Of a DNA stretch of 64,000 nt, positions 1 through 8,748 are shown in pieces. The notes beneath the pieces are model-generated. The model was given only the letters and a program-made list of their open reading frames with translations, ran no database searches and was not told the origin of the DNA. Source of the DNA: Geobacteraceae bacterium (lineage in GTDB: Bacteria; Desulfobacterota; Desulfuromonadia; Geobacterales; Pseudopelobacteraceae); assembly GCA_021286935.1 (NCBI GenBank), contig JAJTBI010000002.1, positions 1-64,000 on the forward strand, given 5' to 3'. A program made the position numbers and the translations under genes. Position 1 is the stretch's first letter; every line of letters starts with the position of its first letter.

Positions 1-515
1 ATGTGAAGATCAACGGCATGAAGCTGGAACATCTGGATGCCCTGACCTTCAAGCTGATGGATGCCGGTGCGGAGATTACCAACCGTAACGGGGTAGTCAG
101 GGTGAAGGGGCCCAAACGGCCCCAGGCGGTCAACATCAAGACCCGTCCCTATCCCGGATTTGCCACTGACATGCAGGCCCAGTTTATGGCTCTGATGTGC
201 GTGGCAGAGGGTGCCAGCGTGATTTCAGAGAATATTTTTGAAAATCGTTTCATGCACGTATCCGAACTGCAGCGGTTTGGTGCCGACATAACCATTGAAG
301 GAAATTCGGCTACCGTCAAAGGAGTTAAGAAGCTATCCGGTGCACCGGTCATGGCAACTGACCTGCGGGCCTCGGCCTGTCTGGTGCTGGCCGGTCTGGC
401 TGCAGAAGGAACCACCGAGATTCAGCGGATTTACCACCTGGATCGTGGTTACGAACAGATCGAAACCAAGCTTGCCGGTCTGGGAGCTGATATCCAGCGG
501 GTGTCTGAGCCATGA
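1..515 (+). CDS. murA: UDP-N-acetylglucosamine 1-carboxyvinyltransferase, C-terminal part (partial)
   Basis: This is the last roughly 170 residues of MurA, the cytoplasmic enzyme that transfers enolpyruvate from PEP to UDP-GlcNAc in the first committed step of peptidoglycan synthesis. The 5' end lies outside the window, so the first visible GTG is not the real start. The segment [15 protein letters not shown] and the terminal [20 protein letters not shown] block are typical of the EPSP-synthase fold of MurA. The stop codon overlaps the hisG ATG (ATGA), so murA is probably co-transcribed with the his genes. Confidence 0.93.
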   Translation, partial: VKINGMKLEHLDALTFKLMDAGAEITNRNGVVRVKGPKRPQAVNIKTRPYPGFATDMQAQFMALMCVAEGASVISENIFENRFMHVSELQRFGADITIEGNSATVKGVKKLSGAPVMATDLRASACLVLAGLAAEGTTEIQRIYHLDRGYEQIETKLAGLGADIQRVSEP

Positions 516-1162
516 ACAATCAACTGACCATTGCTATCCCCAAGGGACGTATCCTGACTGAGTCGATTGAGCTGTTCGGCAAGATCGGCATCCATCTGGA
601 GAGCATGCTGGAGGATTCCCGCAAGCTGATCTTTGAGTATCCTGAGCAGAACCTGCGGGCCCTGATCGTCCGGGCCACCGATGTCCCCACCTATGTGGAG
701 TACGGTTGTGCTGATCTGGGGATTGTGGGCAAGGATACCCTGCTGGAGCAGGACAAGGACCTCTACGAACCGCTGGATCTCAAATTTGGTTACTGCCGTA
801 TGATGGTGGCAGAGCCGGTTAATCTGACCAAGAGTGATGATCCTGGCCGCTGGTCCCATATCCGGGTGGCCACCAAGTATCCCCATGTGGCAGAGAAGTA
901 TTTTGCCTCCAAAGGGGTGCAGGCTGAGATCATCAAGCTGTACGGTTCCATCGAACTGGGGCCGCTGGTGGGACTTTCGGAGCGGATTGTGGACCTGGTA
1001 TCCACCGGTGAAACCCTGCGCCAGAATGGTCTGGTAGAGGTGGAGACCATTGCCGAGATCACCACCCGTCTGGTGGTGAACCGGGCCTCGCTCAAGACCA
1101 AACACCAGCGGATTCGCGGGATCATTGACGGGCTTGAGCAGGTACTTGCCAACAAGGAGTAA
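512..1162 (+). CDS. hisG: ATP phosphoribosyltransferase, short form
   Basis: HisG condenses ATP with PRPP in the first step of histidine synthesis. At 216 residues it is the short form, which lacks the C-terminal regulatory ACT-like domain. Short HisG enzymes normally need the HisRS-like partner HisZ for activity and histidine feedback. No hisZ is seen here, so it must lie elsewhere if the family rule holds. AIPKGRI at the N-terminus and [12 protein letters not shown]-like residues ([13 protein letters not shown]) are characteristic. The ATG overlaps the murA stop by 4 nt. Confidence 0.95.
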   Translation: MNNQLTIAIPKGRILTESIELFGKIGIHLESMLEDSRKLIFEYPEQNLRALIVRATDVPTYVEYGCADLGIVGKDTLLEQDKDLYEPLDLKFGYCRMMVAEPVNLTKSDDPGRWSHIRVATKYPHVAEKYFASKGVQAEIIKLYGSIELGPLVGLSERIVDLVSTGETLRQNGLVEVETIAEITTRLVVNRASLKTKHQRIRGIIDGLEQVLANKE

Positions 1163-1166
1163 GAAC

Positions 1167-2465
1167 GTGTTGTTTCTTGATATTAATGACACTGATTTTG
1201 ATACCCGTTTTGCTGCCATCCTGACCCGTGGCGAGGAGACCTCGCTGCAGGTGACCGAGGTGGTGCGGGGGATTATCAAGGATATCCGCAGCAGTGGTGA
1301 TGATGCCCTGCTGGAGTATACCAATCGCTTTGATCGTCTGGGGCTGGCTGATGCCGCCGGGCTGGAGATCAGTTCAGCCGAGATTGAGGCTGCAGTTGCT
1401 GCCGTACCTGCCGATGATCTGGCGGCCCTGCAACTGGCCTGTGAGCGGGTGGCCCGCTTCCATGAAAAACAGAAGCAACAGACTTGGCTGTCAACCGAAG
1501 AGAGCGATATCCTGTTGGGCCAGAAGGTGACGCCGCTGAACCGGGTCGGCATCTATGTGCCGGGCGGCAAGGCCAGCTATCCCAGCAGTGTGATCATGAA
1601 TGCCGTGCCGGCCAAGGTGGCCGGGGTGCGGGAAATCATCATGGTCTGTCCTACACCGGGCAATGAAATCAATCCGGCGGTGCTGGCAGCCGCAAAACTT
1701 GCCGGTGTGGACCGGATCTTCCGGGTGGGTGGGGCACAGGCCGTGGCTGCCCTGGCCTACGGTACCGCCAGTATCCCCAAGGTGGATAAGATCACCGGAC
1801 CGGGCAATATCTATGTGGCCACTGCCAAGCAACTGGTCTTTGGTCAGGTGGGGATCGATATGATCGCCGGTCCCAGCGAGATTCTGGTGATCAACGACGG
1901 AACCGGCAATCCGGCCCATATTGCGGCTGACCTGCTGTCACAGGCTGAGCATGATGAACTGGCCTCCTCAATCCTGATTACCACTGACCGCAGCTTTGGC
2001 GAAAAAGTTGTGGCTGAAGTGGAACGCCAGTTGGCGCAACTCTCCCGTGAATCCATTGCACGGGCATCCTGGGATAAGTTCGGTGCCGTGATCGTGGCCG
2101 GAACCCAAGCTGAGGCAGCTGCCTTCTCCAACCGGATCGCACCTGAACACCTTGAGTTGGCTGTGGCTGACCCATTCGGCCTGCTGCCCTTGATTGACAA
2201 TGCCGGTGCCATCTTTATGGGCCACTGGACCCCTGAGGCAGCCGGTGATTATCTGGCCGGTCCAAACCACACCCTGCCAACCGGCGGCACAGCCCGCTTC
2301 TTCTCACCGCTCTCTGTGGATGACTTTGTCAAGAAATCCTCCATTATCAGCTTTTCTGAGCAGGGGCTGAAACGGCTGGGCAGCCGGATCGTGCAGATTG
2401 CCGGTCTGGAGGGGCTGGAGGCCCATGCGAGGTCGGTCAGTTTGCGGCTGGAGGATGGCAAATGA
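1167..2465 (+). CDS. hisD: Histidinol dehydrogenase
   Basis: HisD is the NAD-dependent zinc enzyme that oxidises L-histidinol to histidine in the last two steps of the pathway. The GTG at 1167 is chosen over an upstream in-frame TTG because AAGGAG (1154-1159) sits just before it and the upstream codons overlap hisG. This gives 432 residues, the usual family length. Recognisable blocks are [39 protein letters not shown] and [10 protein letters not shown]. The stop overlaps hisC by 4 nt. Confidence 0.96.
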   Translation: MLFLDINDTDFDTRFAAILTRGEETSLQVTEVVRGIIKDIRSSGDDALLEYTNRFDRLGLADAAGLEISSAEIEAAVAAVPADDLAALQLACERVARFHEKQKQQTWLSTEESDILLGQKVTPLNRVGIYVPGGKASYPSSVIMNAVPAKVAGVREIIMVCPTPGNEINPAVLAAAKLAGVDRIFRVGGAQAVAALAYGTASIPKVDKITGPGNIYVATAKQLVFGQVGIDMIAGPSEILVINDGTGNPAHIAADLLSQAEHDELASSILITTDRSFGEKVVAEVERQLAQLSRESIARASWDKFGAVIVAGTQAEAAAFSNRIAPEHLELAVADPFGLLPLIDNAGAIFMGHWTPEAAGDYLAGPNHTLPTGGTARFFSPLSVDDFVKKSSIISFSEQGLKRLGSRIVQIAGLEGLEAHARSVSLRLEDGK

Positions 2466-3514
2466 ACCCACTACGCCCCTCCATTGCATCTATGGCTGGC
2501 TATGTGCCTGGTTTTCAACCACCGGATATCGCTTCCTGGATCAAGCTGAACACCAATGAAAATCCCTATCCGCCATCGCCAAAGGTAAAAGAGGCGATTA
2601 TGGCGGAACTGGGTGATGATGCGGCTTTACTGCGGACGTACCCTAGTGCCTCCAGTGAAAAGCTGCGGCAGGCTGCGGCAGAGCTGTACGGTTTTGATCC
2701 TTCCTGGATCATCATGGCCAATGGTTCTGATGAGGTGTTGAATAACCTGATTCGTGCCTGTGCTGGAGAAGGGGAGGAGATCGCCTATGTGCATCCTTCC
2801 TACTCCTACTATGCCACCCTGGCCGAGATTCAGGGGGCCAAGGTGCGCACCTTTGGCCTGACTGACGATTTTAAAATTGCTGATTTTCCTGAGCGTTACA
2901 AGGGCAAGCTGTTTTTTCTGACCACCCCCAACTCTCCGCTGGGCTTTACCTTTCCGCTGGGTTATGTTGAAGAGCTGGTAACCCGCTGTGATGGCCTGCT
3001 GGTGGTGGATGAGGCCTATGCTGATTTTAATGACTTCAATGCCCTTGATCTGGTCAGGCGTTACCCCAATGTAGTGGTTACCCGTACCCTGTCCAAGAGC
3101 TATGCCCTGGCTGGCATGCGGCTTGGTCTGGCCATTGCCCGGCCTGAAATCATTGCTGCCCTGGATAAAATCCGTGATCACTACAACCTGGATCGTCTGG
3201 CCCAGGCTGCCTGTGTTGCTGCGCTGCAGGATCAGGAGTATTTCCATAAGCGGCGGGATCAGGTGGTTGAAACCCGTAAGTTTTTTGTAACAGAGTTGCA
3301 ATCTTTGGGATATGCGGTATTAGAATCTGCTGGGAACTTTGTCTTTGCATCACCACCTGACCGGAATGGACGTCGTGTCTACGATGGTTTATATACACGT
3401 AAAATATTGGTGCGCCACTTTAGCGATCCGTTATTGGCCCATGGGCTGCGGATTTCGATTGGCACCCGTGAAGAGATGGAGCAGACTCTGAGTGCGCTCA
3501 GGGAGATCGGTTAA
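2462..3514 (+). CDS. hisC: Histidinol-phosphate aminotransferase
   Basis: This PLP-dependent fold-type I aminotransferase converts imidazole acetol phosphate to histidinol phosphate. It has 350 residues, as expected. Motifs include [14 protein letters not shown] near the N-terminus, [13 protein letters not shown], the aspartate of [10 protein letters not shown], and the PLP lysine in [15 protein letters not shown]. It overlaps hisD by 4 nt (ATGA), and the next gene follows after 14 nt behind AAGGAGG. Confidence 0.95.
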   Translation: MNPLRPSIASMAGYVPGFQPPDIASWIKLNTNENPYPPSPKVKEAIMAELGDDAALLRTYPSASSEKLRQAAAELYGFDPSWIIMANGSDEVLNNLIRACAGEGEEIAYVHPSYSYYATLAEIQGAKVRTFGLTDDFKIADFPERYKGKLFFLTTPNSPLGFTFPLGYVEELVTRCDGLLVVDEAYADFNDFNALDLVRRYPNVVVTRTLSKSYALAGMRLGLAIARPEIIAALDKIRDHYNLDRLAQAACVAALQDQEYFHKRRDQVVETRKFFVTELQSLGYAVLESAGNFVFASPPDRNGRRVYDGLYTRKILVRHFSDPLLAHGLRISIGTREEMEQTLSALREIG

Positions 3515-3528
3515 CAAGGAGGAGTAGC

Positions 3529-3942
3529 ATGCAGCTTTCCGAGATGCACACCCGTTGTGGCCAATGTCATTTCAACTATTCACGGATCGATACCGAGGCG
3601 TGGGGACGCTTCAGTTCTCGCCGGATCATGTGTCCGATCTGTGGCTGGACCGTGTATGAGGAGCATCGCTGGGAGGAGAACGGTGAATCCGTGTTAATGA
3701 AACGGAACGAGGCCCAGGGATTCGGGGCCTACCGTCTGATTCCGCCGGGTGGGTATACCGGCTACAATGCGTTTCACTCAGAACCACCACCTGAAGTGCT
3801 TAATCATATCAAGGAGCTGCTGACAGAAAAGGGGTGGAAGGGATACCTTTCAATCTGGGACAGCAAAGAGAAAAAGGCGATGCTGGTAACCGGGCATCCG
3901 TTGAACAAGTTTGATCTGGCTGGGGCAAATGGCAGCAAGTGA
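3529..3942 (+). CDS. Zinc-ribbon-like protein of unknown function inside the his operon
   Basis: I do not recognise a named family. The 137-residue soluble protein has two CxxC pairs: CGQC at residues 10-13 and CPIC about 25 residues later. Such pairs would bind one zinc or iron atom in a rubredoxin or zinc-ribbon knuckle. The rest contains [18 protein letters not shown] and no membrane segment. A strong Shine-Dalgarno AAGGAGG precedes the ATG. The gene sits between hisC and hisB with tight spacing, so it is expressed with histidine genes, but a histidine role is only inferred. Confidence 0.75.
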   Translation: MQLSEMHTRCGQCHFNYSRIDTEAWGRFSSRRIMCPICGWTVYEEHRWEENGESVLMKRNEAQGFGAYRLIPPGGYTGYNAFHSEPPPEVLNHIKELLTEKGWKGYLSIWDSKEKKAMLVTGHPLNKFDLAGANGSK

Positions 3943-3950
3943 GGAGCGTT

Positions 3951-4538
3951 ATGAAGCGAACAGCAGAGATTGATCGCAGTACCTCTGAAACACGGATTCA
4001 CCTTAAATTAACCATTGATGGCACCGGACTGTCGGCGATCCGGACCACCGTACCGTTTCTTGATCATATGCTGCACCTGTTTGCCCGACATGGTCTGTTT
4101 GATCTGACAGTTGAGGCCCAGGGAGACATCGACATTGATTTCCACCATACGGTTGAAGATGTGGGGATTGTACTGGGTGAGGCGTTCCGGCAGGCATTGG
4201 GGGATAAAAAAGGGATTGTGCGTTACGGCACTGCCCGGATTCCGATGGACGAGACCTTGGCAGATGTCACGGTGGATCTCTCTGGACGTCCCTATCTGGT
4301 CTATAATGTTGATCTGCCCAAGGTAAAAGTTGGTGAGTTTGATGCTGAACTGGCCCGTGAGTTTTTTCAGGCCTTTGCCAATAACTGCGGCTGTAACCTG
4401 CACCTGAACCTGCTCTATGGAGAAAATGTCCACCATATTATTGAAGCCTGTTTCAAGGGGTTTGGCAGATCTCTGGACGCTGCTACCCGCCAGGATTCAC
4501 GTCTGCATGGAGTGATGTCCACCAAAGGAGTTCTCTAG
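3951..4538 (+). CDS. hisB: Imidazoleglycerol-phosphate dehydratase
   Basis: HisB removes water from imidazole glycerol phosphate to give imidazole acetol phosphate. It is the monofunctional 195-residue type without a phosphatase domain. The two metal-binding motifs are visible: [11 protein letters not shown] with DFHHTVED, and the later [10 protein letters not shown]. The ATG at 3951 is chosen because GAGGAG lies 5 nt upstream; an in-frame GTG at 3939 overlaps the preceding stop. It is the last gene of the operon, with an intrinsic terminator about 30 bases downstream. Confidence 0.96.
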   Translation: MKRTAEIDRSTSETRIHLKLTIDGTGLSAIRTTVPFLDHMLHLFARHGLFDLTVEAQGDIDIDFHHTVEDVGIVLGEAFRQALGDKKGIVRYGTARIPMDETLADVTVDLSGRPYLVYNVDLPKVKVGEFDAELAREFFQAFANNCGCNLHLNLLYGENVHHIIEACFKGFGRSLDAATRQDSRLHGVMSTKGVL

Positions 4539-4570
4539 CAGGCCAGGACCAACTTGATCAACTGATTGTA

Positions 4571-4616
4571 ACAAACAAAAGGGGCAGCCTGTTCAGGCCT
4601 GCCCCTTTTGTTTGTG
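4571..4616. terminator. Bidirectional intrinsic terminator between hisB and cpoB
   Basis: The arms ACAAACAAAAGGGGCAG and CTGCCCCTTTTGTTTGT form a 17-bp inverted repeat. The A and T tracts lie so that it can stop transcription from both hisB and the convergent cpoB gene. Confidence 0.9.
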
Positions 4617-4635
4617 TGTTAATGGACACGGTGTC

Positions 4636-5451
4636 CTACTTTACTTCCTTCAGCAGTACCTTGGCTTTTTTCGCTTCATCACTCTTGGGGTAGTCGGCTA
4701 TCAGGCGTTTTAGCAGGTAGTGGGTGCTCTTCAGGTCCTTTAACGCCTTGAAAGAAAGTGCCTGCTTCAGCATGGCTGCCGGTGCCTTTTCCTTTTTGGG
4801 ATACTGTTTAACCACTTCCTGAAACTCAAGGATGGCCTGTTCGTAGTTCTTCTCACCGTAATAGGTTTCCCCTATCCAGTAACGGGCATTGGGTATCAGA
4901 TCATGACCGGCATTTTTTTCAATGAAGCTGGTCAGCTGGGTACGGGCGCTGGGCATGTCGCCAGCTTTAAATGCTTCAAGACCTTTTAGGTACAGAGAGT
5001 CAGAGGCTGAATCTTTGCCCGTAGCGGTACCGCCCTGGGCAACCTCTTTCATCCGCTTGTTCAGTTCATCAAGTGCCACCTGTAGTTTAACGATCCGGTC
5101 CTCAAGTGCCACAATGCGACGGTCTGTATCTTCGCGGTAGCGTGCCAGCTCTTCAGCAGGTTTCTTGCTAGCAAGCCCCTGGTCCTCCAGCTTACCAGCC
5201 ATGACCTGCAGATCTGATTTGAGGCTGTCAATGTTTGCCTGAAGGTCGGCATCTCCTTTGCGCAGTGCTGCAAAGTCAGACTTAAAGGTTTTTTCACCTT
5301 CCCGAGCCGTGCTGAGATCTTTTTCCAAGTTGTAGATACGATTTTTAGACTCATCAATATCACGGCGTACCGCCTCAACAGAGCCTGTTGAAGCGCAGCC
5401 GGCTGTTAGCGCTGCAACCAGGCAGCCGGAGAGAAGCCAAAGAGTTTTCAT
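4636..5451 (-). CDS. Cell division coordinator CpoB / YbgF-like Tol-Pal lipoprotein
   Basis: This is a probable periplasmic lipoprotein of 271 residues. The start at 5451 gives a clean signal peptide with lipobox LTAGC; an upstream in-frame ATG at 5493 would bury it. Residues about 25-120 are a coiled coil (RRDIDESKNRIYNLEKDL, KSDLQVMAGKLEDQ). The C-terminus has TPR repeats including ARYWIGETYYGEKNYEQAIL and QALSFKALKDLKSTHYLLKR. This layout matches YbgF/CpoB, which links Tol-Pal to septal peptidoglycan synthesis. The usual tol-pal neighbours are absent. CpoB proteins are not always lipidated, so the name is likely rather than certain. Confidence 0.8.
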   Translation of the reverse strand: MKTLWLLSGCLVAALTAGCASTGSVEAVRRDIDESKNRIYNLEKDLSTAREGEKTFKSDFAALRKGDADLQANIDSLKSDLQVMAGKLEDQGLASKKPAEELARYREDTDRRIVALEDRIVKLQVALDELNKRMKEVAQGGTATGKDSASDSLYLKGLEAFKAGDMPSARTQLTSFIEKNAGHDLIPNARYWIGETYYGEKNYEQAILEFQEVVKQYPKKEKAPAAMLKQALSFKALKDLKSTHYLLKRLIADYPKSDEAKKAKVLLKEVK

Positions 5452-5565
5452 TATGTACCTCCTGCAAATGGACGTGTGTGTATGTGATTGCACTTTATAC
5501 CACGCCGTCTCCTATGTTGACAAGCATGCCGTTGGGCGCAAGTCTGGTTAATGTATACTTTTCAA

Positions 5566-5595
5566 TTGACAAAAGGTGTCGTTTCTTTTAACAAT
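5566..5595 (+). promoter_or_regulatory. Candidate sigma-70 promoter of hppA
   Basis: TTGACA at 5566-5571 is a perfect -35. The -10 could be TAACAA (17-bp spacer) or AACAAT (18-bp spacer), both weak. The palindromic core TGTATAC occurs 14 bases upstream, at 5552-5558. Confidence 0.4.
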
Positions 5596-5657
5596 TTTTC
5601 GTTTGAGTTTTGCCGATTAACGTCGTTGGTGCGTTTATTACATTCAGGAGGTTTGGT

Positions 5658-7700
5658 ATGGAACAGTATGCAGTTTACTTCGCCTTGGCCTGCGCCGTGG
5701 CAGCCGTTATCTACGGTCTGGTTTCGGCACAGTGGATCCTGGGGCTGCCCCAGGGTAACGAGCGGATGAAGCAGATCGCAGCAGCGATTCAGGAAGGCGC
5801 CAGCGCCTACATGAAGCGGCAGTACACCATTATTGCTGTGGTTGGTGTGATTATGTTTGTTGCTCTCTTTGCCACTCTGGGCTGGAAAACCGCAGTCGGT
5901 TTTGCTGTTGGTGCCATCTTCTCCGGTCTGACCGGCTTCATCGGTATGTTCGTTTCGGTTCGGGCCAATATCCGTACCACCGAGGCTGCAAAATCAGGAA
6001 TCCACAAGGCCCTGAATGTTGCCTTCAAAGGCGGCGCCATCACCGGCATGCTGGTGGTTGGTCTGGGCCTGCTGGGTGTTGCCGGCTACTACTTCATCCT
6101 GCAGAAGCTGATGCCTGAAGCTCCGGTCAAGGATGTGGTCAGCCAATTGGTTGGTCTGGGCTTTGGTGGTTCATTGATCTCCATCTTTGCCCGTCTTGGC
6201 GGTGGTATCTTCACCAAGGGCGCTGATGTTGGCGCTGACCTGGTAGGTAAGGTTGAGGCCGGTATTCCTGAGGACGATCCTCGCAACCCGGCTGTTATCG
6301 CTGATAACGTTGGCGACAACGTTGGTGACTGCGCTGGTATGGCTGCCGACCTGTTTGAAACCTATGCCGTAACCCTGATTGCTGCCATGCTGTTGGGCGC
6401 TATCGCCTTTAATAACTTTGCCGGAGCTGTCAGCTACCCCCTGATTCTGGGTGGTATCTCCATTATCGCCTCCATCATCGGAACCTTCTTTGTTAAACTG
6501 GGTGCCAGCCAGAAGATCATGCCTGCCCTGTATAAAGGACTGATCGCTTCAGGTGTGCTGGCCTGCATCGCCTTCTATTTTGTTACGGTCCAGATGTTTC
6601 CTGCAGGTAACCCCACCGGCTACTCGGCCACAAACATCTTTATTTCCGCCATTGTGGGTCTGGTGGTAACTGGTGCCATCTTCTGGATTACCGAGTACTA
6701 CACTGCCACTGAATACGGTCCGGTTAAGCATATTGCTCAGGCCTCCACCACCGGCCACGCCACCAACATCATTGCTGGCCTTGGCGTCTCTATGAAGTCT
6801 ACTGCTGCACCGGTAATTGTAATCGCGGCCGGTATCATCGTCGCCTATAAGTGTGCCGGTGTGTACGGTATTGCCATTGCTGCTGTTTCCATGCTGTCGC
6901 TGACCGGTATCGTGGTTGCCATGGACGCCTATGGTCCGATCACTGATAACGCCGGCGGTATTGCTGAAATGGCCGAGCTGGATGATTCAGTCCGTGCGGT
7001 AACTGATCCTCTGGATGCTGTCGGTAACACCACCAAGGCGGTTACCAAGGGTTATGCCATCGGCTCTGCCGGTCTGGCCGCCGTGATTCTGTTCACCTCC
7101 TATGTGGATGAGCTGAAGGCTGCCGGCAAGGCAATTGATTTCAGTCTGTCTGACCCGTACATCATTGTTGGTCTGTTCTTGGGCGGGATGCTGCCCTACT
7201 ACTTTGCCGCTCAGTGTATGGAAGCGGTTGGTAAGGCCGGCGGATCGGTTGTTGAAGAGGTTCGTCGTCAGTTCCGTGAGATCCCCGGCATTATGGAAGG
7301 TACCGGCAAGCCTGACTACGCCTCCTGCGTAGATATCGTTACCAAGACAGCTCTGAAGGAAATGATCATTCCCGGTATCATTCCGATTGCTGCCCCGATC
7401 ATTATCGGCTTCACCTTGGGGCCCAAGGCGCTGGGTGGTGTGATCGTTGGTACCATCGTAACCGGTATTTTTGTGGCTATTTCCATGACCACCGGTGGCG
7501 GTGCCTGGGATAATGCCAAGAAATACATTGAAGACGGCTATTTTGGCGGTAAAGGTGGCGATGCCCATAAGGCTGCAGTTACCGGTGATACCGTTGGCGA
7601 CCCCTACAAGGATACTGCCGGTCCGGCCGTTAACCCGATGATCAAGATCATTAACATTGTATCTTTGATGATTGTACCGCTGCTTGCAAAACTGATGTAA
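5658..7700 (+). CDS. hppA: Membrane-bound proton-translocating pyrophosphatase
   Basis: HppA couples pyrophosphate hydrolysis to ion pumping across the inner membrane. The ATG at 5658 follows AGGAGG at the right distance and gives 680 residues. The catalytic acidic loop [19 protein letters not shown] followed by [18 protein letters not shown] is intact, as is the second acidic loop near [13 protein letters not shown]. In the diagnostic GNTTKA motif a lysine stands where K+-dependent enzymes have alanine, so it should be a K+-independent H+ pump. About 16 hydrophobic segments are expected. It is monocistronic with its own terminator. Confidence 0.95.
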   Translation: MEQYAVYFALACAVAAVIYGLVSAQWILGLPQGNERMKQIAAAIQEGASAYMKRQYTIIAVVGVIMFVALFATLGWKTAVGFAVGAIFSGLTGFIGMFVSVRANIRTTEAAKSGIHKALNVAFKGGAITGMLVVGLGLLGVAGYYFILQKLMPEAPVKDVVSQLVGLGFGGSLISIFARLGGGIFTKGADVGADLVGKVEAGIPEDDPRNPAVIADNVGDNVGDCAGMAADLFETYAVTLIAAMLLGAIAFNNFAGAVSYPLILGGISIIASIIGTFFVKLGASQKIMPALYKGLIASGVLACIAFYFVTVQMFPAGNPTGYSATNIFISAIVGLVVTGAIFWITEYYTATEYGPVKHIAQASTTGHATNIIAGLGVSMKSTAAPVIVIAAGIIVAYKCAGVYGIAIAAVSMLSLTGIVVAMDAYGPITDNAGGIAEMAELDDSVRAVTDPLDAVGNTTKAVTKGYAIGSAGLAAVILFTSYVDELKAAGKAIDFSLSDPYIIVGLFLGGMLPYYFAAQCMEAVGKAGGSVVEEVRRQFREIPGIMEGTGKPDYASCVDIVTKTALKEMIIPGIIPIAAPIIIGFTLGPKALGGVIVGTIVTGIFVAISMTTGGGAWDNAKKYIEDGYFGGKGGDAHKAAVTGDTVGDPYKDTAGPAVNPMIKIINIVSLMIVPLLAKLM

Positions 7701-7724
7701 TCTGCATAGCTGCGAGTTGGATGT

Positions 7725-7760
7725 AAAAACGGCATGGGAATTTCTCCCATGCCGTTTTTA
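7725..7760. terminator. Bidirectional terminator after hppA
   Basis: AAAAACGGCATGGGA pairs with TCCCATGCCGTTTTT in a 15-bp hairpin with flanking A and T runs. It serves hppA and the convergent ferritin-like gene. Confidence 0.9.
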
Positions 7761-7784
7761 TTTGTAGAGTTATGGTGTCCGTTG

Positions 7785-8282
7785 CTATTCGCGTACAAAG
7801 GTGTCCATGTCGCTGTCGTTCACCATCCCCATAATGTGAGCATATTCCGCTTCAATCAAGGCATAATGTCCTTCTGTCTCCTTGACCACCCGTTCAAAAA
7901 TAGCCTTTACCATTGGATCTACAACTCCAGCAGCTAGCTGGGTGTACTGGCCGATACATTCTTTCTCTTCAACAAGGGCCAGCTCCAGGGCTTTTTGTTC
8001 TCCCATATCCTCACTGATCGCTTTTTCAAGCTTCATATACGTCGGATTTTTTGTGTCAACCGGGGTTGCCATAAAGCTTTGCAGATCACCGAACTCGGTT
8101 CCTTTGTAGTGATCAAAGAAATGTTTTACATGGGTTGCCTCTTCTGCTGCCAGCATCTCCAATACCTTCTTTGCACGCTCATTTTTTGCAACAGACGCTG
8201 CCCGCACATAAAAATCCATACTGTCTTTCTCTGCTTTAATCGCAAGCTTCAGGGCCTCTTGAACTGAGTATTCCTTTCCCAT
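7785..8282 (-). CDS. Ferritin-like / rubrerythrin-type diiron protein
   Basis: This 165-residue all-helical protein resembles the rubrerythrin diiron domain without the C-terminal rubredoxin domain. Likely iron ligands are E18 in helix 1, E48 and H51 in EEATH, the EEKE cluster at 105-108, and H139 in ETEGHY. The second ExxH motif is off register: residue 136 is Thr, with glutamates at 135 and 137. Rubrerythrin-like proteins usually reduce peroxide or handle iron in anaerobes; the role here is inferred. The start has a GGAGG ribosome site. It is transcribed alone. Confidence 0.8.
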   Translation of the reverse strand: MGKEYSVQEALKLAIKAEKDSMDFYVRAASVAKNERAKKVLEMLAAEEATHVKHFFDHYKGTEFGDLQSFMATPVDTKNPTYMKLEKAISEDMGEQKALELALVEEKECIGQYTQLAAGVVDPMVKAIFERVVKETEGHYALIEAEYAHIMGMVNDSDMDTFVRE

Positions 8283-8401
8283 GGTTACTCCCTCCTCATA
8301 TTTAGGTAGATGTCTGATGAGAAGGCTTATACCTTTAAATTGGAATACTGCAAGTCTTGTTAAAAAGATTTTTTTTGTTTTGCTGTTGGCTGGTTTGAAA
8401 C

Positions 8402-8433
8402 AAAAAAAGAGGGCAGCCTATTGGCTACCCTCT
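8402..8433 (-). terminator. Intrinsic terminator of the tRNA-Asn gene
   Basis: On the minus strand an 11-bp stem AGAGGGTAGCC / GGCTGCCCTCT (one mismatch) is followed by seven Ts. It lies about 12 bases after the tRNA 3' end. Confidence 0.85.
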
Positions 8434-8445
8434 TCTGATTTGTTA

Positions 8446-8521
8446 TGGCTCCCCAGCGCGGACTCGAACCACGGACATGGTGATTAACAGTCACCCGCTC
8501 TACCGACTGAGCTACTGGGGA
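8446..8521 (-). tRNA. tRNA-Asn (GTT anticodon), CCA encoded
   Basis: The minus strand reads TCCCCAG (acceptor), TAGCTCAGTCGGTAGAGC (D arm), an anticodon loop CTGTTAA with anticodon GTT, and GTGGTTCGAGTCCGC (T arm). It closes with CTGGGGA, discriminator G and an encoded CCA. It is 76 nt long with no intron. Confidence 0.97.
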
Positions 8522-8537
8522 ACAAAGAGATTCGTCT

Positions 8538-8565
8538 TTTATCATGGGCTGTAGATGTGTGTCAA
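8538..8565 (-). promoter_or_regulatory. Promoter of tRNA-Asn
   Basis: On the minus strand TTGACA (8565-8560) and GATAAA (8543-8538) are separated by 16 bp. Transcription would begin about 10 bases before the mature tRNA 5' end. Confidence 0.75.
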
Positions 8566-8624
8566 GAATAAATGTTGTCAGCAGGTTGTGATCTCCGCCA
8601 GAAGATGATGCCGTTTCGTTTTTC

Positions 8625-8652
8625 TTGACATGTATACAGAATGAAGTATAAA
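8625..8652 (+). promoter_or_regulatory. Strong sigma-70 promoter of the octaheme cytochrome, with TGTATACA palindrome
   Basis: TTGACA (8625-8630) and TATAAA (8647-8652) are separated by 16 bp. The spacer begins with the perfect palindrome TGTATACA (8631-8638), followed by GAATG. Nearly the same string, TGTATACAGTATG, lies in the promoter of the gntR gene at 25813. The leader of about 90 nt before the ATG is AT-rich. Confidence 0.75.
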
Positions 8653-8748
8653 CAGATCACATTAAAAAAGATAAATGTAATCAATAATTTATATAAATAT
8701 TAGAATATTCATACCTCTGAATGGGGTAACTACACAAGGAGGAAACGT

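Noticed and set aside
449-1552. Long minus-strand reading frame (367 codons) opposite hisG and hisD
   Set aside because: It is antisense to two clear enzymes, and its translation is low-complexity with no recognisable motif.
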